Assembly (NCBI RefSeq): GCF_001422735.1
Contig: NZ_LMLZ01000023.1
Span: forward strand, 238,435-302,434
DNA: 64,000 nt
Reading direction: 5' to 3'
Source of the DNA: Acidovorax sp. Leaf78
GTDB taxonomy: Bacteria; Pseudomonadota; Gammaproteobacteria; Burkholderiales; Burkholderiaceae_C
The notes under the pieces were generated by a model. It was given only the letters and a program-made list of their open reading frames with translations. It ran no database searches and was not told where the DNA came from. The position numbers and the translations under genes are program-made. Positions 51,095-60,478 of the stretch are shown in pieces (the first letter of the stretch is position 1; every line of letters starts with the position of its first letter).

Positions 51095-53772
51095 CCGGCC
51101 ACCTCCGGCTCGGCGGCGGCCACCGCCCTGCCCTTGAGCCGGCGCAGGTCTTCCACAATGCCTTGCTGCGACGCAATGCTCAGGTCGATCACTTCACGCG
51201 CCTGCGCCACGTAGTAGGCCAGTTGCTCGTCGCTGCGCGACAGGGACTGGCCGATGGCGCCTTCGATGCGCTGCAGGCTGTCCATGAGCTTGTCGTTGCT
51301 GGCGGTGAACAGCCCCACGCCGTGTCCGAACGCCTCGCCCAGGCTCGACAGCTCCACTGCGCTGGCGGCCACGTGGGTCGCCGCTTCGTCCGCCTTGCCG
51401 ACCTGGCTGTCCAGCGCCTGTGCAAACTGCGACGCCGCCTGCTCCAGCACCGACGCCGCCGTGCCCACCAGGGATTCGATGGCGCCGCGCTGCTGGGCCG
51501 CGGCTTCGTTGACGGACTGCAGCAGCGTGCCCAGTTGCTCCATCATGGCCGTGCGCTCGGCCAGCGCCACGTTGTCGCGCTCGCTCAGTTGCGTCATCTC
51601 GTGGCGCAGCTGGGCGATGACCTCGGCCGCGGCCTGCGGCACGTCAGATGCTGTTTGCAGCAGCCGGGTGAGCGGTGCCTCCAGTGCCGACCCCAGCGTG
51701 GCCAGATGCTGGGCCACGGCCTCCTGCAAGTCCTCCAGGCGGTCGACCGCCGCACGCCCGCGTTCGGCCTCGGCATCGCGCAGCGCGGCCAGCTCGGTGC
51801 GCCACACGCCTGCCAGCGCATCCATGCGGTCGCCCTGCGCCTGCAGCCACTGGGCCTCTGCGTCGGTGCGGGTGCGCAGCAAGGCTTCGGACTGGTCCAT
51901 CAGGCGCGCGGTACCGTCCAGCGTCTTGGCCACCTGCTCGCCCATGCGTCCGGTGAGCCCCGTCACGGCGGTCTCGAGGGCGTCGCACACGGCCTGCTGG
52001 CGCTCCAGCGTCTGGGTGCTCACGCGCTGCCATTCGGCCGTCAGCGACTGCGCAATACCCTCCATGGACGCGTTCCAACCGGCCAGGCGCGCCTGGTCGG
52101 CCGCCATCTGGGCGGTGTGGGAGTGCGCCACCGTGTCCTGCAACGACGACAGCAGCGCACCGGAGCGCTCGTCGAACGACTGCGTAGCTGCCTGCAGCGA
52201 CTCGCCCAGCTGCTTTGCGGCACCTTCGAGCGCCTGCGTTACGCCCTGTTGCTGCGCCGCGGCCTGCTCACCCGAACGCTCCCATTGGACTGCGATCGAG
52301 CGGGCGGTGTCTTCCATCGATGCGCGCCAGCCGGCAATGCGCTGCGCGTCGGCCGCTGCCTGGGCTGCGTGGGTGTGCGCCACGGTATCTTGCAGCGATG
52401 CGACCAGGGCCGTGGAGCGCTGCTCGAAGGCCTGGGTGGCCGCCAGCAGGGACTGGTCCAGGCGCGCTGTGGCGCCCTCCAGCGCGTCGCGCATGCCCTG
52501 CTGCTGTTCCACGGCGCGTGTGCCCGCCCGCTCCCACTGCGCCGCGAGTGTCTCGCCCATGCCCTCCATCGACCGGGTCCACCCGGCCAGGCGCTGTTCG
52601 TCGGCCGCCTTCTGGGCGGCGTGCGACTGTGCCGCGGTGTCCTGCAGGGCCGCGTGCAGCGCTGCGGAGCGTTGCTCGAACGACTGGGTCACCGACTGCA
52701 GTGCGCCATCGAACCCGCCCATCAGGCGGTCTTGCACCTGCGTGTGCTTGTCCAGCGCCGATGTCCAGGTGTCCGAGACCTGGCGTGCCGTACCCTCCCA
52801 CTGGGCCGACAGCGCGTGCATCTGGGCTGCGGTGGCATCGGCCAGCCGCTGGTGCGCGCGTTGCGATTCCTGCGCCAGCTCGGCCATGGCCTGCTCGACC
52901 ACGGGCCGCAGCGTTTCGCCGGCCACGCGGGCGCTGGCGCCCAGGCTGTCGTGCAGCGATGCACCCACGGCGCCCGCCAGTTGGGTGTACGCCGACGACG
53001 CCTCGGTGTGAAACTCCTTTTGCTGCGCCAGCAATTGATCGGCCAACTGGTCGTGCCGCCGGTCCAGCCCGTCCACCAGGGCCTGCAGCCGTTCGGCGAT
53101 CAGCGGCATCGCTTGCGCCTGTTGCTGCAGGGCCTGGAAGGTCTCTTCGCGGCGATGGCTGGCCGAGAACGCGCGGAACACGGTGGGAATGCGTGCGTCG
53201 AGCTGGCGCACGGCCGCCAGGCGCTCGCGGCGCGCCATGGCAGACAGCAGGCCCAGCATGGCCGAGGCGGCCACGCCCGCCACCGAAGTACCGAACGACA
53301 GGCCCAGGCCCTTGATGGGCTCGGCCAGCGCGGCACGGATGCCCTCCAGGCTGCCCGAGGTCTCCAGCGCAAACACCGCGCCCTTGAAGGTGACCACCAT
53401 CCCGAGGAAGGTGCCCAGCATGCCCAGCATGACCAGCAACCCCACCAGATACGGCGTGAGGGCCGGCCCCGGGAGCACGGCGCGCTCCCCTTCGATGCGC
53501 TGGCGCACCGGGTGGCGCAGTGCGGCGGGCAGGCGGTCGAGCCAGGGGCCCAGGTCCACCAGAGGCTGCTGCGACCCCTCCGCCAGCGCGGCGGTCAATG
53601 CGGTGGTGCCATGGCGAAACTGCATCAGCTCGAACGCGCCCAGCACATAGACCGCGCCGATCGTCACCGTCATCGCCAGCGCCAGCGGGCTCGACCCCAC
53701 GAATCCCCACCCTACCCAACCCACTGCCGCCAGGCCCAGGGCAAATACGGCAGCCATCACACTCTTGTTCAT
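51091..53772 (-). CDS. DUF802 protein with MotA-like membrane region and long repeat tail
   Basis: An 893-residue protein. Three membrane segments lie in the first 200 residues: VMAAVFALGLAAVGWVGWGF, YLVGLLVMLGMLGTFLGMVV and GLSFGTSVAGVAASAMLGLL. The latter two resemble the MotA/TolQ/ExbB channel helices. From about residue 230 the protein is a long Ala/Gln/Glu-rich helical tail, including three tandem 84-residue DUF802-type repeats (about residues 350-604). The start at 53772 begins the first membrane helix; it overlaps the DUF3348 gene by four bases. The likely role is an ion-driven stator of unknown output. The tail recalls ZorA in layout. Confidence 0.82.
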   Translation of the reverse strand: MNKSVMAAVFALGLAAVGWVGWGFVGSSPLALAMTVTIGAVYVLGAFELMQFRHGTTALTAALAEGSQQPLVDLGPWLDRLPAALRHPVRQRIEGERAVLPGPALTPYLVGLLVMLGMLGTFLGMVVTFKGAVFALETSGSLEGIRAALAEPIKGLGLSFGTSVAGVAASAMLGLLSAMARRERLAAVRQLDARIPTVFRAFSASHRREETFQALQQQAQAMPLIAERLQALVDGLDRRHDQLADQLLAQQKEFHTEASSAYTQLAGAVGASLHDSLGASARVAGETLRPVVEQAMAELAQESQRAHQRLADATAAQMHALSAQWEGTARQVSDTWTSALDKHTQVQDRLMGGFDGALQSVTQSFEQRSAALHAALQDTAAQSHAAQKAADEQRLAGWTRSMEGMGETLAAQWERAGTRAVEQQQGMRDALEGATARLDQSLLAATQAFEQRSTALVASLQDTVAHTHAAQAAADAQRIAGWRASMEDTARSIAVQWERSGEQAAAQQQGVTQALEGAAKQLGESLQAATQSFDERSGALLSSLQDTVAHSHTAQMAADQARLAGWNASMEGIAQSLTAEWQRVSTQTLERQQAVCDALETAVTGLTGRMGEQVAKTLDGTARLMDQSEALLRTRTDAEAQWLQAQGDRMDALAGVWRTELAALRDAEAERGRAAVDRLEDLQEAVAQHLATLGSALEAPLTRLLQTASDVPQAAAEVIAQLRHEMTQLSERDNVALAERTAMMEQLGTLLQSVNEAAAQQRGAIESLVGTAASVLEQAASQFAQALDSQVGKADEAATHVAASAVELSSLGEAFGHGVGLFTASNDKLMDSLQRIEGAIGQSLSRSDEQLAYYVAQAREVIDLSIASQQGIVEDLRRLKGRAVAAAEPEVAG
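51960..52715 (-). repeat. Three tandem 252-bp repeats in the DUF802 gene
   Basis: Three in-frame units with 252-base period, aligned at 52081, 52333 and 52585 (84 residues each). Each has an AxRLAGWxxSMEG-like segment followed by ATQxFxxRSxAL and SLQDTVAHxHxAQ. The copies differ in sequence, so they are old duplications. Confidence 0.75.
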
Positions 53773-54539
53773 TCGTGTCGTTCCATGTTCTCGTTGCGGG
53801 CTGCTTCCAGCAGGCCCAGGATCGGTTGCAGCCGCACATGCATCTCGGCCAGAAGCAGCGCCTGCATGTCGCGCTCGAACGCGTGCAGCCACCCGCCGGG
53901 CTGCCGCCAGCGCTGTGGTTCATCCGGCAGGCCCTGGGCCGAAAGCCGCTCCTGGTGGGCGCGGCGCAATTGCACCAGGCGCCGGTCCAGGTGGGCGGAC
54001 AGGGAGGCCCACAGGCGCTGCTCGCGCACAAAGCTCAGTTGTTCCATCACGGTATCCAGGGCCGCCAGTTGCCTCAGGCGCCGGGAGCCCTGCGACACCC
54101 CGTGGCGCACCTGCGCGCGCAAGCCCAGCAGCTTCGCATCCATCTGCTTTTGCAGGCCCAGGTAGCGTGGCGCATGAAAGCCGTACTCGGCCTCGGCCTG
54201 CGGGTCCGGCGCCTGGGCACGCGTGTTGTCGGCGCGCTCGCGGGCCGGCTTGGGGGGCACAGGTTTGGACGACGCCAGCGCCGTCAGCTCCGCCTGGGTG
54301 CGTTCGAAGGCAGCCTCCAGCGCAACCATGTCCACGCCGGTCGCGTCAGGCGCCAACGCTTGCGGGAACGAGTCGATGGCATGCAGCGACCGGCTGAGCG
54401 TGACCGCATCCACCGTGCTCAGCCACTGGCCCAGCTCCTGCGCCACATCGGCACGCGCAGCCGCGCCCGCATCGGCCTGCATCCATTGCTGAAGCAGGAC
54501 CACGAGTCCGGAGCTGCTGAGTGTGTGTTGCGGATACAT
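53769..54539 (-). CDS. DUF3348 protein, first gene of the stator-like cluster
   Basis: A 256-residue protein of the DUF3348 type: LVVLLQQWMQADAGAAARAD, ELGQWLSTVDAVTLSRSLHA, YGFHAPRYLGLQKQMDAKLL, LAALDTVMEQLSFVREQRLW and FERDMQALLLAEMHVRLQPI. It is mostly helical and has no signal peptide. The start at 54539 is the family N-terminus; a longer frame to 54590 is less likely. It leads the operon DUF3348-DUF802-OmpA-DUF2894, all with four-base overlaps. Function unknown. Confidence 0.82.
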   Translation of the reverse strand: MYPQHTLSSSGLVVLLQQWMQADAGAAARADVAQELGQWLSTVDAVTLSRSLHAIDSFPQALAPDATGVDMVALEAAFERTQAELTALASSKPVPPKPARERADNTRAQAPDPQAEAEYGFHAPRYLGLQKQMDAKLLGLRAQVRHGVSQGSRRLRQLAALDTVMEQLSFVREQRLWASLSAHLDRRLVQLRRAHQERLSAQGLPDEPQRWRQPGGWLHAFERDMQALLLAEMHVRLQPILGLLEAARNENMERHE

Positions 54540-54819
54540 CCCTGAGAAACCATTCACTGCGCTTGCCGCCGCCCCAGAGGGAGAAAGCACCAGGGAACGG
54601 GTCCCCCACGGGCAAAACCGCGTATTTTCGCAGGAACCGGCCTACTGCCCGCCGGGCGGCCCCTGGGGTTGCAGGTGTTACATCTGCGGCACACCGGCAA
54701 CGCAAGGCTTCCCTATGGGCATTCCGCCCCACCCGCCCTTGACGAGCGACAAGTCCGGCACGCGTATTGCATGGTCCAATCCAAGTCCGCATCCCGCACG
54801 GCCCTGCACTGCCCCACCC

Positions 54820-55479
54820 ATGTCGAGCTCCCCCGCCAGCCCTGTCCCGCCTTCCACACTCTTGTCAGTATCCGCACCGCCCGCCGCCGTGCCGCACACG
54901 CTCACCGAGGACGCGGTGGCCATCTTCACCGGCGTACTGCTCATCTCTCTGGGCGTCGCGTTGTTCACCGCGGCGGGCCTGCTCACCGGCGGCACCGCAG
55001 GCCTGGCTTTCCTGCTGCACTACGCCACCGGCCTCGGTTTCGGCAAGATCTTCTTCGTGCTCAACCTGCCGTTCTACTGGCTGGCATTGCGCAAGCTGGG
55101 GCGCGCCTTCACGGTCAAGACCTTCATCGCGGTGCTGCTGCTGTCGCTGCTGACGGAAATGCAGTCGCAATGGCTGCAGTTCGCGCAGCTGCAGCCGCTG
55201 TACGCCGCCATCGCCGGTGGTTTGGTCACCGGCACCGGCTTTCTGGTGCTGTTTCGCCACCGCTGCAGCCTGGGCGGCGTGGGCATTGCCGCGCTGTACC
55301 TGCAAGACCGCTACGGCTGGCGCGCCGGCAAGGTGCAGATGGCGGTGGATTGCTGCATCGTGCTGCTGGCCCTGTGGACGGTGGAGCCCGTGCGCGTGGC
55401 CTGGTCCATGGCGGGCGCCGTGGCGCTGAACCTGGTGCTGGCCATGAACCACCGGCCAGGGCGCTACATGGCGGTGTGA
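54820..55479 (+). CDS. YitT family membrane protein
   Basis: A 219-residue inner-membrane protein with five predicted membrane segments: AIFTGVLLISLGVALFTAAG, the conserved GLLTGGTAGLAFLLHYATG, FFVLNLPFYWLALRKLG, AIAGGLVTGTGFLVLFRHRC and CIVLLALWTVEPV. The GG-rich motif (LLTGGTAG) is diagnostic of YitT/DUF161. No transported substrate is known. The start at 54820 opens a short Ser/Pro-rich tail before the first helix. The C-terminal end overlaps the convergent GGDEF/EAL gene by 16 bases. Confidence 0.85.
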   Translation: MSSSPASPVPPSTLLSVSAPPAAVPHTLTEDAVAIFTGVLLISLGVALFTAAGLLTGGTAGLAFLLHYATGLGFGKIFFVLNLPFYWLALRKLGRAFTVKTFIAVLLLSLLTEMQSQWLQFAQLQPLYAAIAGGLVTGTGFLVLFRHRCSLGGVGIAALYLQDRYGWRAGKVQMAVDCCIVLLALWTVEPVRVAWSMAGAVALNLVLAMNHRPGRYMAV

Positions 55480-58400
55480 GGCGCGCCTTCGTCGCTGCCC
55501 GGCGTGTTGCCCTGCGCGGCCGCTGCTCCACCGGTTGCAGGCGCCATGAGCCGCTGCTCGATCTCTTCCATGGGCACGGGCCGGCCCAGCAGGTAGCCCT
55601 GCCACAGGTTGCAGCCGTGGCGCTCCAGAAAGGCGCGCTGCTCTTCGGTCTCGACGCCTTCGGCGATCACGTCGATGTCCAGGCTGTGCGCCATGCCGAT
55701 GATGGTCTGCACGATGAGCGCATCGGCCTGCTGGATGCCGATGTTGCGCACGAAGCTCTGGTCGATCTTGAGCTGGTCCAGCGGCAGCCGCGTGAGGTAC
55801 GCCAGCGAAGACTGCCCGGTGCCGAAGTCGTCCATCGAAAACCGGAGCCCCAGCGCGCGCAGGGCGTGCATCTTGTCGATGGTGTCGTCCACGTTCTCGA
55901 GCGCCAGGCTCTCCGTCAGCTCCAGCTTGAGCTGCTCGGGCCTTGCGCCTGTCTCGCGCAGCACCGCCACCACCCGCTCCACGAAGTGCGCATGCCGGAA
56001 CTGCCGGGCGCTCACGTTCACGGCCACCTGCAATGACGAGGTTGCGGGGTGGCCCTGCCAGCGCCGCAGCTGCAGGCAGGCGGTGCGCAGCACCCATTCG
56101 CCGATGGGCACGATCAGACCCGTCTCTTCCGCCAACGTGATGAACTCGAGCGGAGCCACCATGCCCCGCACCGGGTGGTTCCAGCGGATCAGCGCCTCGG
56201 CCCCCACCATGCGCAGGCCGCTGCCCATCTGCGGCTGGTAGTGCAGCACGAACTGGCCCTGCTCCAGCGCCACCCGCAAGTCGCTCTCCAGCGCAGCGCG
56301 GGCGGTGACCGCCGCCTGCATCATCGGGTCGAAGAAGCGGATGCTGTTGCGCCCGGCGGTCTTGGCGGCGTACATGGCCAGGTCGGCATGCTTGACCAGG
56401 TCTTCCACCGTCTGGCCCTGTGCGTCGAACAGCACGGCGCCCACGCTGGTGGTGCTGTGCACGTGGTGGGATGCCAGCTGGTAGGACTGGTTGAGTGCCA
56501 GCAGAATCTTCTCGCCCACGGCCTGGGCCTGCTCGGCCGCCTCGGTGGCCTGCCCGCCCAGGTCTTCCAGCAGCACCAGGAATTCATCGCCACCGAGCCG
56601 GGCCACCGTGTCGCCCTCGCGCACGCAGGCCGCCAGCCGCTGGCCGACCTGCTGCAGCAGCACATCGCCCATGTCGTGGCCCAGCGTGTCGTTCAGCGTC
56701 TTGAAGTGGTCCAGGTCCAGGCACAGCAGCGCGCCCAGCATGCCCGTGCGGGCACTGGTGGCAAACGCCTGCTGCAGCCGGTCCATCATCAGGCGGCGGT
56801 TGGGCAGGTGCGTGAGGGCGTCGTAGAAGGCGAGCGTCTCGATCTCGCGGGCAGCCTGGGTGCGCTGGGTCAGGTCGCTGAGCATGCCGACGTAGTGCGT
56901 CAGCACCCCGCGCCCGTCGCGCACCGCCGTGATGCCCATGGAGTTGAGCCGCACCTCGCCGCTCTTGCAGCGGTTCCAGATCTCGCCGCGCCATTCGCCC
57001 GTGGTGTTCAGGCTGGCCCACATGGCATCGAAGAACGATTTGTCGTGGTGGCCGGACGCCAGCAGGCTCGCCGGGCGGCCCACGGCCTCTTCCGCGTCGT
57101 AGCCCGTGAGCCGCGTGAAGGCGCGGTTGGTGCGCAGGATGATGGTGTCCGGGCCGGTCACCATCATGCCCTCCTGCGAGTCGAATGCAATGGCTGCGAT
57201 GCGCAGCTCGCGCTCGTCGCGCCGGCGCGCGGTGATGTCCTTGCCCACGCCCCGGTAGCCGGCGAAACGGCCCTCGTCGTCGAACACCGGCGTGCCGCTG
57301 ACGGACACCCAGTATTCCTCGCCTGACGGGGCGACGCGTTGGAATTCGAAGTCGCGGAATTCCTCTTGCCGGGCCAGTTGCGCGCGATGCTCCGCCCACT
57401 GCGCATCGCTCACGCCTGGGGAGTTCACCTCCCAGCGGGTCTTGCCGATGAGCTTGGCAGCCTCCTGCACGGGCGGGCTTTCGGAGCTGCCCTCCAGCCG
57501 CGTGAGGCGCAGCTGCGCATCCTGCTCCCAATACCAATCTGACGACAGCGCAGCCAGCGTGCGAAAGCGTGCCGCATTGGCCTGCAGCTGCTCGCGCGCC
57601 TGGTAGGCGTCTGTCACATCGCTGAACACCAGCACCACGCCGACGATCTGGCCTTGCGCGTTGAGGATGGGGGCTGCGCTGTCTGCGATCTGGTACTCGG
57701 CGCCGCTGTGCGAGATGAGCGTGGTGTGGTTGCTCAGCTCCACCACTTCGCCGCCCTCCATTACCAACTGCACGGGGTCGAGCTGCGCCTGCCGGGTGCT
57801 GGCATTGACCACACGGAACACATCCCGCAGCGGCCGGCCGATGGCCTCGGCCAGTGGCCAGCCCGTCAGGCGCTCGGCCACGGGGTTCATGCGCGTGATG
57901 TTGCCTGCTGCATCGGTGGCCATCACCGCGTCACCAATGGAATGCAGGGTGATGGCAAGGTTCTCTTCGCTCTGGCGCAGCTGGATCTCGGCGGCCTGCC
58001 GGGTGCGGGCCATGCGGTCAAAGCGCCGGCCCAGCTCGGACAGCTCGGCCACGCCCAGCGTGCGCTCGAGCGGCACATGGCGGCCCTGCGCCAGCTCGTC
58101 GGTGGCCGCAATCAGCTGCTGCAGGGGCTGGCTGACCGCGCGCCGCACACCCACCCGCGCCAGCAGGAACGACAGCGCCACCCCCATCAGCAGGAAGGCC
58201 ATGTCGATCCACATGTGCTTGTTGGCCTCGGCGTACAGCGCCCCCAGCGGCACGGTCAGGCTCATGGTGGCTACGGCCTTGCCGCGCGACTCGATCAGCG
58301 GCTGGAACACCACCAGGTGCGGGACATCAGCCGTGGTGCGCTGCAACACGCCCTGCCCGGACTGCAGCAGTGCGGCGCTGAACTCGGCGTCATCGTCCAG

Positions 58401-59081
58401 CACCGATCCCAGCTCGGAGGGGTCGGGCGGAAAGCGGGCCAGCACCTTGCCGTCGGGGTCGGTCACGCGGGCCACGGCGCCTTCTGGCAGGCCCAGGTCG
58501 GACAGGCGCCGGCTCCACCACTCCAGGCCCACCACCGCCACGGCAGCGCCCACCGGCTGCGTACTGCCGGGTGGAATGACGGGCACCGCAAAGTTCACGC
58601 TCGCCACCTGCGCCGCCCGGTCGATCTGGAAGGCCCCGACCGAAAATTCGCGTTCCGTCAGGGCCCGCTGAAAGTACGGCCGGTTGGCGACGTTCACCGG
58701 CGCCTTGAGCGGGCGGGCATTGCACAGCAGTTCGCCGTCGGCCCGGGGCACACCGATGTTCACATACAGGGGCTGCAAGGCCAGCACCTCGGCCAGAAAG
58801 ACGCCGCATGCGGGTTGCGACGGATCTTGCACCTGCGGCAGGGTGGCCAGCTTGCCCAAGAAGTCCTGGGTGTACTGGATGAGCCGCTCCTGGCCCGCCA
58901 CCACCGCGCGCAGGGTGAGCTGGGCCCGCTCCTGGGCGGCCGACACGCCCGCCAGCCGGTGCTCGCTGGCCTGGTGCACCACCAGTGCCGCGGCGGGGAG
59001 CGATGCCACCAGGATCAGCCAACGGATTCTGGCGGAGAGGGTGCTCCAGAGTGCGGCGATCCGAGGCGGCCACGAAGGCAT
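55464..59081 (-). CDS. Multi-domain c-di-GMP enzyme (Cache/HAMP/PAS/GGDEF/EAL)
   Basis: A 1205-residue membrane sensor that may both make and break cyclic di-GMP. A membrane helix (residues about 18-38, IRWLILVASLPAAALVV) and a periplasmic sensor of Cache type (about 40-280, with RPYFQRALTEREFSVGAFQI) are followed by a second helix, a HAMP region (RRAVSQPLQQLIAATDELA) and three PAS domains between about 370 and 750. The GGDEF domain has RLGGDEFLVLLED, an intact active site. The EAL domain has GAEALIRWNHP and later FSMDDFGTGQSSLAYL, both of active form. GAAAGG precedes the ATG at 59081. Which activity dominates is unknown. Confidence 0.9.
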   Translation of the reverse strand: MPSWPPRIAALWSTLSARIRWLILVASLPAAALVVHQASEHRLAGVSAAQERAQLTLRAVVAGQERLIQYTQDFLGKLATLPQVQDPSQPACGVFLAEVLALQPLYVNIGVPRADGELLCNARPLKAPVNVANRPYFQRALTEREFSVGAFQIDRAAQVASVNFAVPVIPPGSTQPVGAAVAVVGLEWWSRRLSDLGLPEGAVARVTDPDGKVLARFPPDPSELGSVLDDDAEFSAALLQSGQGVLQRTTADVPHLVVFQPLIESRGKAVATMSLTVPLGALYAEANKHMWIDMAFLLMGVALSFLLARVGVRRAVSQPLQQLIAATDELAQGRHVPLERTLGVAELSELGRRFDRMARTRQAAEIQLRQSEENLAITLHSIGDAVMATDAAGNITRMNPVAERLTGWPLAEAIGRPLRDVFRVVNASTRQAQLDPVQLVMEGGEVVELSNHTTLISHSGAEYQIADSAAPILNAQGQIVGVVLVFSDVTDAYQAREQLQANAARFRTLAALSSDWYWEQDAQLRLTRLEGSSESPPVQEAAKLIGKTRWEVNSPGVSDAQWAEHRAQLARQEEFRDFEFQRVAPSGEEYWVSVSGTPVFDDEGRFAGYRGVGKDITARRRDERELRIAAIAFDSQEGMMVTGPDTIILRTNRAFTRLTGYDAEEAVGRPASLLASGHHDKSFFDAMWASLNTTGEWRGEIWNRCKSGEVRLNSMGITAVRDGRGVLTHYVGMLSDLTQRTQAAREIETLAFYDALTHLPNRRLMMDRLQQAFATSARTGMLGALLCLDLDHFKTLNDTLGHDMGDVLLQQVGQRLAACVREGDTVARLGGDEFLVLLEDLGGQATEAAEQAQAVGEKILLALNQSYQLASHHVHSTTSVGAVLFDAQGQTVEDLVKHADLAMYAAKTAGRNSIRFFDPMMQAAVTARAALESDLRVALEQGQFVLHYQPQMGSGLRMVGAEALIRWNHPVRGMVAPLEFITLAEETGLIVPIGEWVLRTACLQLRRWQGHPATSSLQVAVNVSARQFRHAHFVERVVAVLRETGARPEQLKLELTESLALENVDDTIDKMHALRALGLRFSMDDFGTGQSSLAYLTRLPLDQLKIDQSFVRNIGIQQADALIVQTIIGMAHSLDIDVIAEGVETEEQRAFLERHGCNLWQGYLLGRPVPMEEIEQRLMAPATGGAAAAQGNTPGSDEGAPHTAM

Positions 59082-59316
59082 CAGCGACCTTTCAGGGGGA
59101 CGGGGCTTCTTTGCGGGGGGGCATGGTTGACCATCGACAGCGCCGGCGCCAGCGGCCGGACAGCGTTTGTCCATCCTAAACAACTCCGCGCGAAATATGT
59201 ACTCATATTTGCGCATGGCATCGGCAGAGCCACGTGTAGGAAGACGCCCTCACGGCTGGCCGGGTGGCAGGCGTGCGGCAGCGCAACAACGTGCGGGGCT
59301 CCCGTATCATCACGGG

Positions 59317-59844
59317 ATGCGTCGTGGCTTTTACTTCGTGCTGATGGTGGTGCTGGTCCTCAGGGGCCTGATGGGCACTGCCATGGCCACAGGCATGCTG
59401 CCGTCGGTCCCCGCCGGCCCGGCACCTGCCCCGGCGCACGGCGCCACAGGGGCCCACGCTGCGCCAGCCTCCGCGCCCCAGGCCGCACCCGCGGCAGCGG
59501 CGCACGGTTTCAGCCCGGCCATCGTGGGCGTACCGGAGGCCGGCCATGAACAGGGGCATGACCACGATCATGACCACGGCCACGATCATGACCACGGCCA
59601 GGCGCCTGCAGAGGACTGGCCAGCCGTCGCCTGCCACGGTGCAACCGACGCCACAGGCGGCTGCAACGCGCACAGCCACCACACCAGCACCTGTTCGGCC
59701 TGCGACATCTGCCACTCGGCCATGCTCGAAGGCCCGGCGGCGCTGAGCCCCGCGCCCACACCGCAACGCTCGGGCCTGCCCCGCGCGTTCGCGCAGTTCG
59801 TCAGCGCCCCTGCGGCGCGCGCCATCAAGCCCCCCATCGCCTGA
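59317..59844 (+). CDS. Exported His/Cys-rich metal-associated protein
   Basis: A 175-residue protein with a short signal or membrane segment (RGFYFVLMVVLVLRGLMGTA), an Ala/Pro-rich stretch and a His/Asp-rich cluster (HEQGHDHDHDHGHDHDHG). It is followed by cysteine and histidine pairs (ACHGATDATGGC, CSACDICHSAM), as in DUF2946-like or copper-associated proteins. It likely binds copper or a related metal at the cell envelope. The start at 59317 opens the hydrophobic segment; longer upstream frames lack such a signal. The copper genes follow 260 bases downstream. Confidence 0.68.
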   Translation: MRRGFYFVLMVVLVLRGLMGTAMATGMLPSVPAGPAPAPAHGATGAHAAPASAPQAAPAAAAHGFSPAIVGVPEAGHEQGHDHDHDHGHDHDHGQAPAEDWPAVACHGATDATGGCNAHSHHTSTCSACDICHSAMLEGPAALSPAPTPQRSGLPRAFAQFVSAPAARAIKPPIA

Positions 59845-60106
59845 TCTCCAACGCCCGAAGTGCGTCTGCACTCGGGGCCTGTGGCGCCGGCACGGCGTGA
59901 CTGCGCAGTTGGAGCGGCGACTTTCCCCCTGCTGACCGAGGCACCAGCCTGCACACCGCAGCGCTGCAGCCCACGGAACGTGCGGGGCGGAAAGCGCCGA
60001 ACACCGCGTGCGATCACACCACCAGGCGCCCCCAGGCCCCGACACCCCGGCTGCGTGCCCGCACCAGCCTGCAGCGCTCCCACGATTTCGTTGTCTGGAG
60101 ATCTCC

Positions 60107-60478
60107 ATGCGCTTTTCTGCACACCCATTTTTTCTGCGGACCTCGCGGCACGCCGCGCACCTTGCGCTGATGGTGCCCTTGCTCGCGCCGCTGGCCCTGG
60201 CAAGCTCCGCAATTGCCCACGCTGCGGGCGCTGGCACCGAGCCCGCCGCCCACCACGGCGCCGCCGACCCTGATGCGCCCACCGCCCCGCTCACCTACCA
60301 AAACCTGGGGCCGCAACCCCCTGTGGCGCATGCCGCAGCGCAGCCCCTGCCCTGGCCACAGGCCAACCAGGCAGTGGCCGCATTTCCCCGCGGCCATGCG
60401 GACATTCTGGCGTGGGAGGCCCGCGAGCGAGCGGCGCGCTGGCCTGCAGCGCCCGCCGTACCGGGGGGCCGCCCATGA
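60107..60478 (+). CDS. Exported small protein of the copper operon
   Basis: A 123-residue protein with a signal peptide (LRTSRHAAHLALMVPLLAPL, cleavage near IAHAAG). The mature part is rich in Ala, Pro and His and ends with HADILAWEARERAARWP. GGAGATCTCC with good spacing precedes the ATG at 60107. Its stop overlaps the start of the TolC-like gene by four bases. It may be a periplasmic metal-binding or assembly factor. I do not recognise a family. Confidence 0.65.
   Translation: MRFSAHPFFLRTSRHAAHLALMVPLLAPLALASSAIAHAAGAGTEPAAHHGAADPDAPTAPLTYQNLGPQPPVAHAAAQPLPWPQANQAVAAFPRGHADILAWEARERAARWPAAPAVPGGRP

Noticed and set aside
50432..53772. Zorya defence system (ZorAB)
   Set aside because: The MotA/MotB-like pair is present, but no ZorC/ZorD or ZorE gene is adjacent, and the cluster DUF3348-DUF802-OmpA-DUF2894 lies in core DNA outside the island.
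51163..54165. 1000-codon frame opposite the DUF802 gene
   Set aside because: It is an antisense shadow of a high-GC gene with internal repeats; no motif or ribosome binding site is seen.
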